DNA from: G964020055 sp964020055
GTDB taxonomy: Bacteria > Pseudomonadota > Alphaproteobacteria > WRAU01 > Hepatincolaceae
Reading direction: 5' to 3'
DNA: 64,000 nucleotides
Assembly: GCA_964020055.1 (NCBI GenBank)
Contig: OZ026533.1
Location: 496,001 to 560,000, forward strand
Position 1 is the first letter of the stretch, and the number at the start of each line of letters is the position of its first letter. A model generated the notes under the pieces. The model made no database searches and had not been told where the DNA came from. It saw nothing but the letters and a program-made list of their open reading frames with translations. The translations under genes were made by a program, and so were the position numbers. Positions 18,062-28,872 of this stretch are shown here, in pieces.

Positions 18062-19528
18062 TTATATAACTGTTATTATACTTTCTAAATAAGATATTAA
18101 AGGCTTTAAAAAAAATATCCCTCCAATTGTAACTACAAACAAAACAAATATAGTTATGTTTGTACCTGAAGTTTTTTTTAAATCATAATTATAATAAGCT
18201 TCAACATCTTTATCGAAAAAAATTATTTTTATTATTTTAAAATAATAATACATAATAACAATGCTTAATAAAGCTACTATCAAAGATAAACTATAAAGCC
18301 CTGCTGATAAACTGCTAACTAATATAAATACTTTAGCAAAAAAACCTGCAGTTATAGGTAAACCAGCCATAGATAATACAAATATAACCATAGCAAAAGC
18401 AATATAAGGTCTTTGTGTAGCTAAACCTGTAAGTGAATATATATCTTGAATATATTCATTATTTCTTTTTAATGACATAATAATACCAATAAAACCTAGC
18501 AGAGAAAAACCATAAATTACAACATATATGATGATATTTATTAAAGAAGAACTTGACATATTTAACATAGCTAGCAGTACATAAGACATATTGGCTATAG
18601 AACTATATGCAATAAAACCTTTTATTTTATGCTGATTAATAGCAAGAATAAATCCTATTACGCCTGAAAAAACTATTAATATTTTGATTACAGGAGACCA
18701 AATGTTATAAATAACAGGAAAAACCTCCCAAAAAATTCTTATAAATATAAATAATACAGAAAATTTGATAACTGTAGACATAACCATAACAAGATAATAA
18801 GTAGTTCCTTTATATACATCAGGTGTCCACATATGAAAAGGTGCTAATGATAATTTGAAAGAAATACCAATTATAAGCATTACAATTCCAATTATAAATA
18901 TCCAGTTAGAATAAAAATCTCCAATGCTAGATTTTATAGCTATAAAATCTAAATAACCTGTAAATCCATATATTAGTGAAATACCGTATAAAATAAAACC
19001 TGTTGCTATAGACCCTAAAATAAAATATTTTAGACCTGCTTCAGAAGATACAAAGACTTCTTTTTGTATAAATATTAATGCATAGGTGCATATAGTTACA
19101 AGCTCTAATGCAATATAAAAAGAAAGTAAATTATTACTTGATAAAAGAAATAAATTACCAGCTAACATAAATAAAGATATTACAATAGCTTCTGTTTTTA
19201 CAAATTCTATATCTAATAATGCTTTTCTAGATAACATAGAAAGTATAAAAGTAAATGAAATGATTACTATTTTAAAAATATATATACTAGGAGAAACTAT
19301 AAATAACCCTTTAAAAGTAGAACTATAAATCACTCCCATTGAATATATTAAGAAAATAGAAGAAGCCAAAGTGAATAAATATAAATAATACAACTTATGG
19401 AAAAATATTATTTTATCATTATCGTTTTCTGGCTTGTTAAATAAACCTAATAATAATATTAAAAATGCTAATACTAATATATATATTTCTGGTATAGCTA
19501 TCACAAAACTTGAAATGCTAATGTTCAT
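18062..19528 (-). CDS. nuoN: NADH-quinone oxidoreductase subunit N
   Basis: Antiporter-like membrane subunit of complex I (488 aa, multiple helices). The family core shows LSFYIALELVTICTYAL, FKLSLAPFHMWTPDVYKG and SMAGLPITAGFFAKV, each with charged residues used in proton translocation. It is the last nuo gene, 45 nt after nuoM, with birA immediately behind. Length is normal. Confidence 0.96.
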   Translation of the reverse strand: MNISISSFVIAIPEIYILVLAFLILLLGLFNKPENDNDKIIFFHKLYYLYLFTLASSIFLIYSMGVIYSSTFKGLFIVSPSIYIFKIVIISFTFILSMLSRKALLDIEFVKTEAIVISLFMLAGNLFLLSSNNLLSFYIALELVTICTYALIFIQKEVFVSSEAGLKYFILGSIATGFILYGISLIYGFTGYLDFIAIKSSIGDFYSNWIFIIGIVMLIIGISFKLSLAPFHMWTPDVYKGTTYYLVMVMSTVIKFSVLFIFIRIFWEVFPVIYNIWSPVIKILIVFSGVIGFILAINQHKIKGFIAYSSIANMSYVLLAMLNMSSSSLINIIIYVVIYGFSLLGFIGIIMSLKRNNEYIQDIYSLTGLATQRPYIAFAMVIFVLSMAGLPITAGFFAKVFILVSSLSAGLYSLSLIVALLSIVIMYYYFKIIKIIFFDKDVEAYYNYDLKKTSGTNITIFVLFVVTIGGIFFLKPLISYLESIITVI

Positions 19529-19573
19529 TATTGTATATTCTCCATATTTCTTACATGCTCATATTATATCGAA

Positions 19574-21055
19574 TTATCTAAAATATATAGGAACGTTATT
19601 AAAAGTTTCTATTATTGAATAAGCGGTAGTATGAATATTATCTAATATCAGATTCGGATAAATCCCTGTTAATATTATTATAAAAATAATAATTACTAAA
19701 GCCGAAATCTCTTTGGATTTTATATCTTCAACCAAAGATAAACTTGATTTTCCAAATATTACTTTCTTATTAAAGTACATAATAACTATTGCACTTAATA
19801 TCATAGAAAATACAAAAGGAATTGCTAATAAATTATTATTTTCAAATATACCCAAAAGTATTAGTAATTCTCCAATAAAGCTGTTTGTCAAAGGTAAAGC
19901 TATAGAAGCTAACGCTATAAACATAAAACAAATACTCAACTTAGGCATAGACTTTGCCAGACCTGAAAATTCAGCAATATTTGTTGTATTGTATCTAGCT
20001 TGCAAAAACAAGAAAGTCAAAAATATACCTGCATTATAAATACTATGACTAAAACTTTGAAACAAAGCACCTTCTATACTTTGATTATTAACAGCAAAAA
20101 TGCCTGCTATTATCAATGATACATGTGAAATTGAAAAATAACCAAAAAATCTTTTAAAATCTGACTGACTAATAGCTAATAATGCTGCATAAAACACACC
20201 TATTACAGCAAGTATATATATATATGGAGAGTAGTATACAACACAGGCAGGAAACACATATAATAAAATTCTAATCATTCCATATATACCATATTTAATA
20301 AGTACACCAGATAACAAAATATTTAACTCATAAGGTGAGCTTTCATATGTATCAGGCAACCAAGTATGAAATGGAAATAAAGCTGACTTTATTGCTAACC
20401 CTATAAATAAAGCAACAAATAAATATTTTTGATTTTCAAAAGATAAAATATAGTCAGTTATATCCTTAAAAGAAGAACTTTTGGCCTCTGTTATAAGTAC
20501 TATTATAGCAATAAGCATAAACATAGAACCAAATATAGTATAAAGCATAAATTTAAAGGATGCATATGTATTATCTTTTGAACCTAACTTTCCTATAACA
20601 AAAAATATAGGAATGATAGAAATTTCATAAAACAAATAAAATAATAAAATATCTGTACTTGCAAAAGTACCTACTGCTCCAGATAATACTAAAAGTATAG
20701 ATACAGTAAATAATTTGATATTTTTATCAGATATTTTACCAAATGTAAGTATCAACAATGATAAAAAACTAGAAATCAAAATAAACATTAAAGAAATACC
20801 GTCAATTCCTAAAGAATATCCAAAAGAAAAAGATGGTATAATGGTGATGTTTTCAATAAACTGATAATCTATAGATATTTTATTAAAAAAATACCATAAA
20901 TAAAATACAAAAGATAAATGTACAACTGATGTAATTATACCTATTGTTTTTATACTAATAGCCTGATTTTCTGATTTTCCAGGTATTATAAAAATAATCA
21001 AAACTGCAACAAGAGGTATTAATATCAAAAATGATAAAAAAGGTAAAACAAACAT
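19574..21055 (-). CDS. nuoM: NADH-quinone oxidoreductase subunit M
   Basis: 493-residue antiporter-like subunit of complex I. Visible are SLGIDGISLMFILIS near the N-terminus, FYLFYEISIIPIFFVIG with the key glutamate, IKSALFPFHTWLPDTYESSP with the conserved Lys and His, and LTNSFIGELLILLG. It forms one of the distal proton channels in the membrane arm. It starts 3 nt behind nuoL and is followed by nuoN. Confidence 0.97.
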   Translation of the reverse strand: MFVLPFLSFLILIPLVAVLIIFIIPGKSENQAISIKTIGIITSVVHLSFVFYLWYFFNKISIDYQFIENITIIPSFSFGYSLGIDGISLMFILISSFLSLLILTFGKISDKNIKLFTVSILLVLSGAVGTFASTDILLFYLFYEISIIPIFFVIGKLGSKDNTYASFKFMLYTIFGSMFMLIAIIVLITEAKSSSFKDITDYILSFENQKYLFVALFIGLAIKSALFPFHTWLPDTYESSPYELNILLSGVLIKYGIYGMIRILLYVFPACVVYYSPYIYILAVIGVFYAALLAISQSDFKRFFGYFSISHVSLIIAGIFAVNNQSIEGALFQSFSHSIYNAGIFLTFLFLQARYNTTNIAEFSGLAKSMPKLSICFMFIALASIALPLTNSFIGELLILLGIFENNNLLAIPFVFSMILSAIVIMYFNKKVIFGKSSLSLVEDIKSKEISALVIIIFIIILTGIYPNLILDNIHTTAYSIIETFNNVPIYFR

Positions 21056-21058
21056 ATA

Positions 21059-22993
21059 TTATATCCCCAAAATTAAAATACAATAAGTAATAAGAACACA
21101 TGTTCCAAATAGCATCATACCTGCATAAAAACCAACATGACCATTTTGCAATTTATTTAATAATTTAGATGTTTTTGATAAAAAAGAAGCTAAAGAATTT
21201 ACAAACAACCTATCGATTACCTCATCGTTTATTTTATTTAAGAAAGTAGCTGTTTTAGGTATAAATTTCAAAACTATAAAATCGTAAAAAGCATCTAGAT
21301 ATAGCTTATTATAAAAGGCATCACTAAAACCTTTAAACATTTTATATAATTTATTCTTTAAAGAAGAAGATTTTGCAAATAAAATAACCGATATAATAAA
21401 TGCTATTGCTGTCAAACTTAGAGATAAATATAATAAATATGGAGAAGAATTTGTTTCTATTGTGTTTGTAACATAAATAATAGAATGATTCCAAAACAAC
21501 CTACTTTGTTCTCCTATGAAATATTCATACCCTATATTACCAGAAACAACAGATAAAACAGCTAAAACAATCAGTACTAAAATCATTCCTAAATTAGATT
21601 CACGAGGTTCTATAACATTTGAATATTTAGGAGAACCATGAAAGACAGTTAATAATAATTTAAAAGAATATATTGTAGTAAAAAATATAGTTATAGTACC
21701 CATCAAAAAAGCAAAGTACACATAACTACCTTTTTGTTCTAAAAGAACATGCAGTATAGCTTCTTTCGAATAAAATCCAGAAAAAAGAGGCACACCAATC
21801 AAGGCAAGAGAACCTATTATCATACATAAATATGTTAACGGTATTTTATTCCACAAACCACCCATTTTATTTATATTTTGCTCTCCTACTGAACATATAA
21901 TGCTACCTGCTGATAAAAACAACAAAGCTTTGAAAAATGCATGAGTAAACAAATGAAAAATTGCACCAGTATAAAAACCACTACCTATTGCTAAAAACAT
22001 ATATCCCAATTGTGATATTGTAGAAAATGCAATAATTTTTTTTATATCAGTTTGAAAACAAGCTACAACAGCTGCATATAAAGTTGTAATTCCTGAAAAT
22101 ATCAAAATAAAATTATTAACTACAGGAGTATAATTGTAAATTACTGAAAGTTTTGTTAATAAAAAAACACCAGCTGTAACCATTGTTGCTGCATGTAATA
22201 AAGCAGAAACAGGAGTTGGTGCTTCCATTGCATCTGGTAACCAGACATGAAAAAACAATTGAGCAGATTTAGCAAATGCAGCAATCAAAAATAAAAATCC
22301 TATTACATTTAACCATAATCCTTCAATTCCAAAAAAAGAAAAAGTATCATCTAAATGATTATTAATATTTTTTGCTATATCTGTAATATTTAAATTTCCA
22401 AACATTACAAATATTATAAATATTCCTAAAATAAATGCAATATCTGCAAATCTATTCACTAAAAATCCTTTTTCTGCTGCATAATTTGCACTATCCTTTT
22501 CAAAATAAAAAGATATCAATAAATATGAACATAAACTTATAAGTTCCCAACCTATAAACATTTGTAATAAATTATCAGAAACAACTAAAAACAACATTGA
22601 AAAAGTAAATAAATTCAAGTAAGCAAAAAATCTTGCAATATTGTCGTCTTCTTTCATATAAAAATATGAATAAAAATGTACTAAAAATGAAATAAAACAA
22701 ATCAACATAACCATTATTGAAGATAATACGTCAAAATGGAATGAAAAGTTTACATAAAAACTTCCAGCAGAAACCCAATTAAATCCTTTGTATATTAATG
22801 GAAAGTCTATTTTACTTATAATTAAATACATAATAACTGCAAAACTTGTTGCAAATCCTAAAGATATACAACTAATTACCCACGATAAAAAATTACTAAA
22901 TCTAAAATTAGACGCTTTTTTAGATAAAACCGCTAAAAGTCCTGTAATAAAAAAAGATAATAAGGGCGAAAATACTATTATTAAACTACTCAT
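21059..22993 (-). CDS. nuoL: NADH-quinone oxidoreductase subunit L
   Basis: 644-residue distal membrane-arm subunit. The core contains FIGWELISLCSYLLISF, AKSAQLFFHVWLPDAMEAPT and the PVSALLHAATMVTAGVFLL helix, all diagnostic of NuoL/ND5. The C-terminal quarter fits the long lateral helix that clamps the antiporter subunits. The start lies 2 nt from the nuoK stop. Confidence 0.97.
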   Translation of the reverse strand: MSSLIIVFSPLLSFFITGLLAVLSKKASNFRFSNFLSWVISCISLGFATSFAVIMYLIISKIDFPLIYKGFNWVSAGSFYVNFSFHFDVLSSIMVMLICFISFLVHFYSYFYMKEDDNIARFFAYLNLFTFSMLFLVVSDNLLQMFIGWELISLCSYLLISFYFEKDSANYAAEKGFLVNRFADIAFILGIFIIFVMFGNLNITDIAKNINNHLDDTFSFFGIEGLWLNVIGFLFLIAAFAKSAQLFFHVWLPDAMEAPTPVSALLHAATMVTAGVFLLTKLSVIYNYTPVVNNFILIFSGITTLYAAVVACFQTDIKKIIAFSTISQLGYMFLAIGSGFYTGAIFHLFTHAFFKALLFLSAGSIICSVGEQNINKMGGLWNKIPLTYLCMIIGSLALIGVPLFSGFYSKEAILHVLLEQKGSYVYFAFLMGTITIFFTTIYSFKLLLTVFHGSPKYSNVIEPRESNLGMILVLIVLAVLSVVSGNIGYEYFIGEQSRLFWNHSIIYVTNTIETNSSPYLLYLSLSLTAIAFIISVILFAKSSSLKNKLYKMFKGFSDAFYNKLYLDAFYDFIVLKFIPKTATFLNKINDEVIDRLFVNSLASFLSKTSKLLNKLQNGHVGFYAGMMLFGTCVLITYCILILGI

Positions 22994-22995
22994 TT

Positions 22996-23304
22996 TTAAC
23001 CTTTTAAATTAGTTAAATCATCAATCCATATATTTGAACGATGATTAAAATATACGGATAATGCAGCTAAAACAACTGCTATTTCAGATGCTGAAACAGT
23101 TAATATAAAAAGTACAAAAACATGACCTGAAAAGTTATTCCAATAATTAGAAAATAAAACAAAATTTATATTTACTGACAATAAAATTATTTCAATAGAC
23201 ATAATCAAAGAAAGAATATTTCTTTTATTTAACAAAATTCCAAATATACCTATAAAAAAAATAATACTACTTAAAATTAAGTAATGAAACATACCTACCA
23301 TCAT
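22996..23304 (-). CDS. nuoK: NADH-quinone oxidoreductase subunit K
   Basis: Small three-helix subunit of complex I. The open frame could begin at 23340 inside nuoJ, but the ATG at 23304, just after the nuoJ stop, gives 102 residues, the usual NuoK length. Conserved membrane glutamates lie in SIEIILLSVNINFVL and TVSASEIAVVLAALSVYF. AAGGA is 10 nt upstream; ATGs at 23301 and 23292 are possible alternatives. Confidence 0.93.
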   Translation of the reverse strand: MMVGMFHYLILSSIIFFIGIFGILLNKRNILSLIMSIEIILLSVNINFVLFSNYWNNFSGHVFVLFILTVSASEIAVVLAALSVYFNHRSNIWIDDLTNLKG

Positions 23305-23305
23305 A

Positions 23306-23911
23306 CTATTTGGTTCCTTGTTCGTTTTCAACTTTAACACTATAAACGCTTTTTTGAGAGCTTCTTAAATTTTGTTGATACACAGATTGTGATTTATTAT
23401 CCCCTTTAGTGACAGGAATTACTAAAACTACAGATGCAACCATAGCAACTGTCAATATTAAACTAGATAGTAAAAAAACATAATAATAATGTGAAAATAA
23501 TACATTGCCTAAGTCAATAACAGAATTTATATTTAAAACACTGTTCATATTTTTGTTTTTTGATAAAATTAGTGAACCATTATAAAATAATACATATAAT
23601 TCTGCAGATAAAATAGAAACCAAAACTAAACCAATAAGCAGATATTTAGAATAAACAATTCTTTTAGCTGCTACCTTTATATTAACAAGTAATACAACAA
23701 ATAAAAACAATACAGCTATAGCTCCTACATATATCATAACAAGAATGACTGCTAAAAATTCGGCTTTTAACAAAACAAATAATGCTGCTGCATTAAAAAA
23801 TGAAAATATCAAATAAAACACTGAATGTATTGGATTTTTAGATAAAATCACCCCTAAACAACCAAACACTAAACACAATGCAAACAAATAAAAAAATATG
23901 CTAATAACCAT
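23306..23911 (-). CDS. nuoJ: NADH-quinone oxidoreductase subunit J
   Basis: 201-residue membrane subunit with five hydrophobic helices. NPIHSVFYLIFSFFNAAALF and VMIYVGAIAVLFLFVVLL (the TM3 region that rotates in the catalytic cycle) identify NuoJ/ND6. A polar C-terminal tail of about 35 residues follows the last helix. Located between nuoI (25-nt gap) and nuoK. Confidence 0.95.
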   Translation of the reverse strand: MVISIFFYLFALCLVFGCLGVILSKNPIHSVFYLIFSFFNAAALFVLLKAEFLAVILVMIYVGAIAVLFLFVVLLVNIKVAAKRIVYSKYLLIGLVLVSILSAELYVLFYNGSLILSKNKNMNSVLNINSVIDLGNVLFSHYYYVFLLSSLILTVAMVASVVLVIPVTKGDNKSQSVYQQNLRSSQKSVYSVKVENEQGTK

Positions 23912-23936
23912 AATAAATAACCTAATATAACTTTTC

Positions 23937-24440
23937 TTAACGATATGGAGCTTCGTGTTTAATCTTTTCAGATAAATAATTTTCCCACCTTACTCCATTA
24001 TCTAATAATTTTTCTTTAGTATAATATAGCTCTTCTCTAGTTTCAGTTGCAAATTCAGTATTAGATGTTTGAACAATAGCATCAACAGGACATGCTTCTT
24101 CACATAAGCCACAATAAATACACTTGCTCATATCTAAATCGTATCTTAAAGATTTTCTAATACCATCTTCTCTTTTAAAACCCTCAATTGTAATTGCTTG
24201 AGCTGGACATATAGCTTCACATAGTTTACATGATATACATCTTTCTTCACCATTTGAATATCTTCTTAAAGCATGTTCACCTCTGAATCTTAAACTAGAT
24301 TTTGCTTTTTCATATGGGTAATTTATAGTAACGCTTTTTTTAAAAAACATATATTTAGTTGTGATATATATTCCTTTTAATATATCAATCAACAATAATG
24401 ATTTTAAAAATCTTAGTATGGTTTCAAACAATAATTTCAT
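23937..24440 (-). CDS. nuoI: NADH-quinone oxidoreductase subunit I
   Basis: 167-residue 8Fe ferredoxin-type subunit carrying clusters N6a and N6b. Two classical motifs are present, CISCKLCEAICPA and CIYCGLCEEACPV. FRGEHALRRYSNGEERC precedes the first. An N-terminal amphipathic stretch anchors it to the membrane arm. Follows nuoH by 14 nt. Confidence 0.98.
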   Translation of the reverse strand: MKLLFETILRFLKSLLLIDILKGIYITTKYMFFKKSVTINYPYEKAKSSLRFRGEHALRRYSNGEERCISCKLCEAICPAQAITIEGFKREDGIRKSLRYDLDMSKCIYCGLCEEACPVDAIVQTSNTEFATETREELYYTKEKLLDNGVRWENYLSEKIKHEAPYR

Positions 24441-24454
24441 TATTTTGTCCTTAA

Positions 24455-25516
24455 TTAATTTTGAGATATCAATCTTACTATTATGGCTGTTATTACAACC
24501 ATAACTAATGCAATTGGTATAAATATTTTCCAGCCAAGTCTCATTAATTGATCGTATCTATATCTAGGTAAGATACTTTTTAGTTGTATTACAAATGCAA
24601 TTAATATAAACACTTTGAACATAAACCAAATAAAACCAGGTATATATGCAAATATTGAAAAGTTAAGTATTGGATACCACCCACCTAAAAATAAAATTGT
24701 AAATATAGATGCCATCAACATCAAATTTGCATATTCTGCTAAAAAGAATAAAGCAAAAGCAAAACCTGAGTATTCAGTATGATACCCACTTACTATATCA
24801 GCTTCTGATTCAGGCAAATCAAAGGGATGTCTATTTGTTTCTGCTATCATTGTAATAAAAAACAACACAGCAACAGGAAACATTTTGAATATATTCCAAA
24901 AACCTTCTTGATAATATACTATTTCAGTAAGATTCAAAGTACCTGTAACTAAAATAACACATATAACCATCATACCTAAAGTTAACTCATATGATATCAT
25001 TTGTGCTGTTGCTCTTATAGCTCCATATAATGAAAATTTAGAATTACTAGCCCAACCTGCAATCATAATTCCATAAACCCCTAAAGATGATATTGCTAAA
25101 GTATATAAAATACCAATATCTAAATTAGCAAATACGGCTTTATCTTCGATTGGTATAACAACCCAACCTAAAAGAGCTAATGTAAATGCCACAATAGGAC
25201 CTAAAAAATACATAAATTTACTTGCATTTCTAGGTATTATCATTTCTTTCATAAACAGCTTTAAACCATCATAAATTGGTTGTAAAAGACCAAAAATACC
25301 AACAACATTTGGACCTTTTCTTAATGAAACCAAACCATGAACTTTTCTTTCAAGCCAGGTTGAATAAGCAACACACATCATTATTAGCACAATAACTAAT
25401 ATTGTTTTTATAATTAAAGCAACTAAATATGCTGTTTCTTCTAAAAACCAATCCAAACCTAAATTAGTAAATAAATTTAATATAATTTCACTGATTAAAT
25501 TAGAAATATATAACAT
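24455..25516 (-). CDS. nuoH: NADH-quinone oxidoreductase subunit H
   Basis: 353-residue membrane subunit forming part of the quinone chamber. WLERKVHGLVSLRKGPNVVG, MIAETNRHPFDLPESEADIV (acidic E-channel entrance) and SILPRYRYDQLMRLGWK are family hallmarks. It starts 8 nt after nuoG. Confidence 0.98.
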   Translation of the reverse strand: MLYISNLISEIILNLFTNLGLDWFLEETAYLVALIIKTILVIVLIMMCVAYSTWLERKVHGLVSLRKGPNVVGIFGLLQPIYDGLKLFMKEMIIPRNASKFMYFLGPIVAFTLALLGWVVIPIEDKAVFANLDIGILYTLAISSLGVYGIMIAGWASNSKFSLYGAIRATAQMISYELTLGMMVICVILVTGTLNLTEIVYYQEGFWNIFKMFPVAVLFFITMIAETNRHPFDLPESEADIVSGYHTEYSGFAFALFFLAEYANLMLMASIFTILFLGGWYPILNFSIFAYIPGFIWFMFKVFILIAFVIQLKSILPRYRYDQLMRLGWKIFIPIALVMVVITAIIVRLISQN

Positions 25517-25524
25517 AATCTTTA

Positions 25525-27567
25525 CTAACCTTTTTTATATAATATATTAGCAATTTCACTCATTTTATTTGAGTTTTTACTTATAACATCTGTAATATAA
25601 TAATTAGATAATATACTTACGAAGTTAGTATTATTTAGCATTTTTTTTGTTTTCAAATTCTCAAAATTCGCATAAGTTATCATATTTATTTTTATGTGCC
25701 CATAACTATCAAAAATTTCTTTCAATAATTCACTACGAGTATTGAAACCTAAATCAAGCTCTAAAATTTCTGCGATTTTTCTGATTATTCTCCAATCTTC
25801 TTTAGCGTCACCAATTGTAGGAATAGCTTTTTGAGTAAACTGTGCTTTTCCCTCCATATTGATATATAAAGAAGACTTTTCAACCCATAAAGCAGATGGA
25901 AGAATAACGCTAGCCATTTGAGCACCATTATCTCCGTGATGGCCCTGATAAATTATAAAAGTATTTTTATGAACATGGCTTGGGTTTATATTATCATGAT
26001 TTAACAACCATAATACTTTAATTTTATTTTGTATTGTATCTGTTATGATTGAGTTATAACTTTTATCTTCATCTGTTTGAGTAAACCCTACTTCAAGCCC
26101 AGATATTTCAGATATTGAAGTATGTAATATATTAATCCCATTCCAATTATCAGAAATTAAATTAGGATATTTTTGCACGATTTTGTCTATAAGATGCATT
26201 GTGGTATGATAGTTTTCATTTTGTAATGCTCCTAAACCAACAATTATCATAGGTTTTTTAGAATTAAGTAATACATCACAAAACATAGATTTATCATCAA
26301 GAATATTTTGTAAAGCTTCTGCATTCACTCCCAAATATTCAGTTTTATAAGTTAATTTTTCCTTTTTACCTATCAAACCAATTGTGTAATCACCTTGTAA
26401 GTATCTTTTTCTGATTCTTGCATTCAAAACAGGAGCTTCAATACGAGGATTTGAACCAACTATTAAACAACTATCACTTTTATCTATTCCTGCAATTGTA
26501 GAATTAAATAAATAATGAGAACGATTTGTAACATCATAATTTACACCGTTCACTCTACATTCAATAAGTTTACTATTTAACAAATGGAAAAGTTTTTTCA
26601 TAGAGTACATAGTTTCTACATCTACAAAATTACCTGCAATAGATGCTATTTCATCTTTTTGACATTTTTTTATATGTGATTTGATTAACTTAAAAGCTTC
26701 ATCCCAAGTAGTTTTTTCAAGTTTTCCATTTTTTCTTACCATAGGATAATCTAATCTTTGTTGTCTAAATGAATCAACCACATATCTAGATTTATCACCT
26801 ATCCACTCTTGGTTAATACTATCATTTAAACGAGGTAATATTCTAAGAACAGCTAATGGAGAGCTATTTATAGTAATATTACTACCCATAGCATCCATTA
26901 TATCTATACTTTCAGTAGATATTGTTTCCCAAGGTCTTGCTTTGAAAGCATAAGAAGAGTTTGTTAATGCACCAACAGGACAAACATCCACTAAATTACC
27001 AGAAAGTTCTGAAGTTATTGTTGAATCAATATAAGTATTAATTTCAGTTGAGGCATTACGACCTATTGCTCCTAGCTCATCAACTCCTGCTATTTCTGTT
27101 GCAAATCTTATACATCTTGTACATAAAATACAACGTGTCATATATGAATCTATTAATGGCCCAAAAGACTTTGTTGGAACAGCTCTTTTATCAATTTTGA
27201 TAGTACTTCTATCTAAACCGTATTTATATGTTTGATCTTGTAAGTCACACTCACCACCTTTATCACATATAGGACAATCTAAAGGATGATTAACTAATAT
27301 CATCTCTAACATAGAAGAGCGAGCTTTATCTATTTTTTCACTTTCTGTAAGTATTTCCATACCATCTGTAACATCTGTTGTACATGAAGAAACAAGTTTA
27401 GGGCTACCTTTTAGCTCAACTAAACACATCCTACAATTTCCAACTGATGGTAGTTTTTCATGATAACAAAATCTTGGTATTTTGATATTATAAATATCGC
27501 ACACTTGTATTAATGTTAGTCCTTCTGGAACTTCATATTTTGTACCATTAATAGTAATATTATACAT
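25525..27567 (-). CDS. nuoG: NADH-quinone oxidoreductase subunit G
   Basis: 680-residue hydrophilic subunit. The N-terminal [2Fe-2S] ferredoxin domain (CYHEKLPSVGNCRMC) is followed by the His-Cys3 cluster segment (HPLDCPICDKGGECDLQ), a 4Fe cluster segment (CILCTRCIRF) and a molybdopterin-oxidoreductase-like domain without cofactor function. NGTKYEVPEGLTLIQVC marks the start. The C-terminal third is weakly conserved, as usual. Confidence 0.97.
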   Translation of the reverse strand: MYNITINGTKYEVPEGLTLIQVCDIYNIKIPRFCYHEKLPSVGNCRMCLVELKGSPKLVSSCTTDVTDGMEILTESEKIDKARSSMLEMILVNHPLDCPICDKGGECDLQDQTYKYGLDRSTIKIDKRAVPTKSFGPLIDSYMTRCILCTRCIRFATEIAGVDELGAIGRNASTEINTYIDSTITSELSGNLVDVCPVGALTNSSYAFKARPWETISTESIDIMDAMGSNITINSSPLAVLRILPRLNDSINQEWIGDKSRYVVDSFRQQRLDYPMVRKNGKLEKTTWDEAFKLIKSHIKKCQKDEIASIAGNFVDVETMYSMKKLFHLLNSKLIECRVNGVNYDVTNRSHYLFNSTIAGIDKSDSCLIVGSNPRIEAPVLNARIRKRYLQGDYTIGLIGKKEKLTYKTEYLGVNAEALQNILDDKSMFCDVLLNSKKPMIIVGLGALQNENYHTTMHLIDKIVQKYPNLISDNWNGINILHTSISEISGLEVGFTQTDEDKSYNSIITDTIQNKIKVLWLLNHDNINPSHVHKNTFIIYQGHHGDNGAQMASVILPSALWVEKSSLYINMEGKAQFTQKAIPTIGDAKEDWRIIRKIAEILELDLGFNTRSELLKEIFDSYGHIKINMITYANFENLKTKKMLNNTNFVSILSNYYITDVISKNSNKMSEIANILYKKG

Positions 27568-27606
27568 AGTTAATGTAACCCTTGAATATAAATATGTTCA
27601 TTGTTT

Positions 27607-28863
27607 TTACTGAATATATGACCTAATATCGTCTTTATAATATCTTAAAAACCCACGTGTAGCAAAAACTGTTGCATCATGTAAAGCACAAATTGATGTA
27701 CCTGTAGTATTTTCGATAATATATGATAACAGTTCTATATCTTTTTCGCTTGCTTCTTTTTTACGAACTTTGTCTAAAATTTTAACTAAAGATGATGATC
27801 CTTCTCTACATGGTGTGCATTGACCACAACTTTCATATGCATAAAACGATATTATGTTATACATAATATCTAATATATTAGTATTTTTATCAAATACCAT
27901 CACAGCTCCTGTACCTAAAGAAGATCCTAAAGTTTTTAAACAATCAAAATCCATAGTTACTTTTTGACAAACATAAGCAGGCAAAATTGGAGAAGAGCTT
28001 CCACCTGGAATTACTGAACCTAAATTATCCCATCCTCCTTTTACTCCTCCTGCATATTTTTCAATCAAATCTTTAAGAGATATACCCAATTTTTCTTCTA
28101 CAACACAAGGATTATTTACATGGCCTGATATACAAAATAATTTTGTTCCTGCTGAATTTTCTTTTCCAAGTTTGTTATACCAACTTGCACCACGTCTTAA
28201 AATTGTAGGTACTGTGGCTATTGTTTCAATATTATTAATAATAGTAGGACAACCGTATAATCCTGCAACTGCTGGGAAAGGAGGTTTTAGTCTAGGCAAT
28301 CCTTTTTTACCTTCTAAGCTTTCTAAAAGAGCACTTTCTTCTCCACAAATATAAGCTCCAGCTCCGTAGTGGATATACATATCTAAAGAATATAAACCAC
28401 CTAAACAGTTTTCACCAAGTAAACCTTCTTTATAACATTCATCTATAGCTGTTTGAAGTTTAGTTCCTTCTTGTAAAAATTCTAATCGTATATAAACATA
28501 ACAAGTTTTTATTCCCAGAGCATAAGCACCTATAATACAACCTTCTATAATTTTATATGCTTCATGTCTTATAAGTTCTCTGTCTTTACATGTGCCAGGT
28601 TCACCTTCATCTCCATTTATGACTAAATAACTAGGTTTATTGGGATCTTTTTTCAGAAAACTCCATTTTAAACCTGTAGGAAAACCTGCTCCACCACGCC
28701 CTTTTAAACCAGATAATTTTATTTCTTCTATGATTTCTTGAGGGTTTTTAGATAAAATTTCAGATAAGTCTTTAAAATCTCCAAGTTTTTTTGCAATATC
28801 TAAGCTAAAACCTGCACTACCATATAAATTATTAAATACTTTTTGACTATCTTCTAATAACAT
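27607..28863 (-). CDS. nuoF: NADH-quinone oxidoreductase subunit F
   Basis: 418-residue NADH- and FMN-binding subunit, the electron entry point of complex I. KGRGGAGFPTGLKW is the NADH/FMN loop, NGDEGEPGTCKDR binds FMN, and ESCGQCTPCREG with a later Cys in TSICALHD holds the N3 4Fe-4S cluster. Spacing to nuoE is 9 nt and to nuoG 39 nt. Confidence 0.98.
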   Translation of the reverse strand: MLLEDSQKVFNNLYGSAGFSLDIAKKLGDFKDLSEILSKNPQEIIEEIKLSGLKGRGGAGFPTGLKWSFLKKDPNKPSYLVINGDEGEPGTCKDRELIRHEAYKIIEGCIIGAYALGIKTCYVYIRLEFLQEGTKLQTAIDECYKEGLLGENCLGGLYSLDMYIHYGAGAYICGEESALLESLEGKKGLPRLKPPFPAVAGLYGCPTIINNIETIATVPTILRRGASWYNKLGKENSAGTKLFCISGHVNNPCVVEEKLGISLKDLIEKYAGGVKGGWDNLGSVIPGGSSSPILPAYVCQKVTMDFDCLKTLGSSLGTGAVMVFDKNTNILDIMYNIISFYAYESCGQCTPCREGSSSLVKILDKVRKKEASEKDIELLSYIIENTTGTSICALHDATVFATRGFLRYYKDDIRSYIQ

Positions 28864-28872
28864 AATACCTAC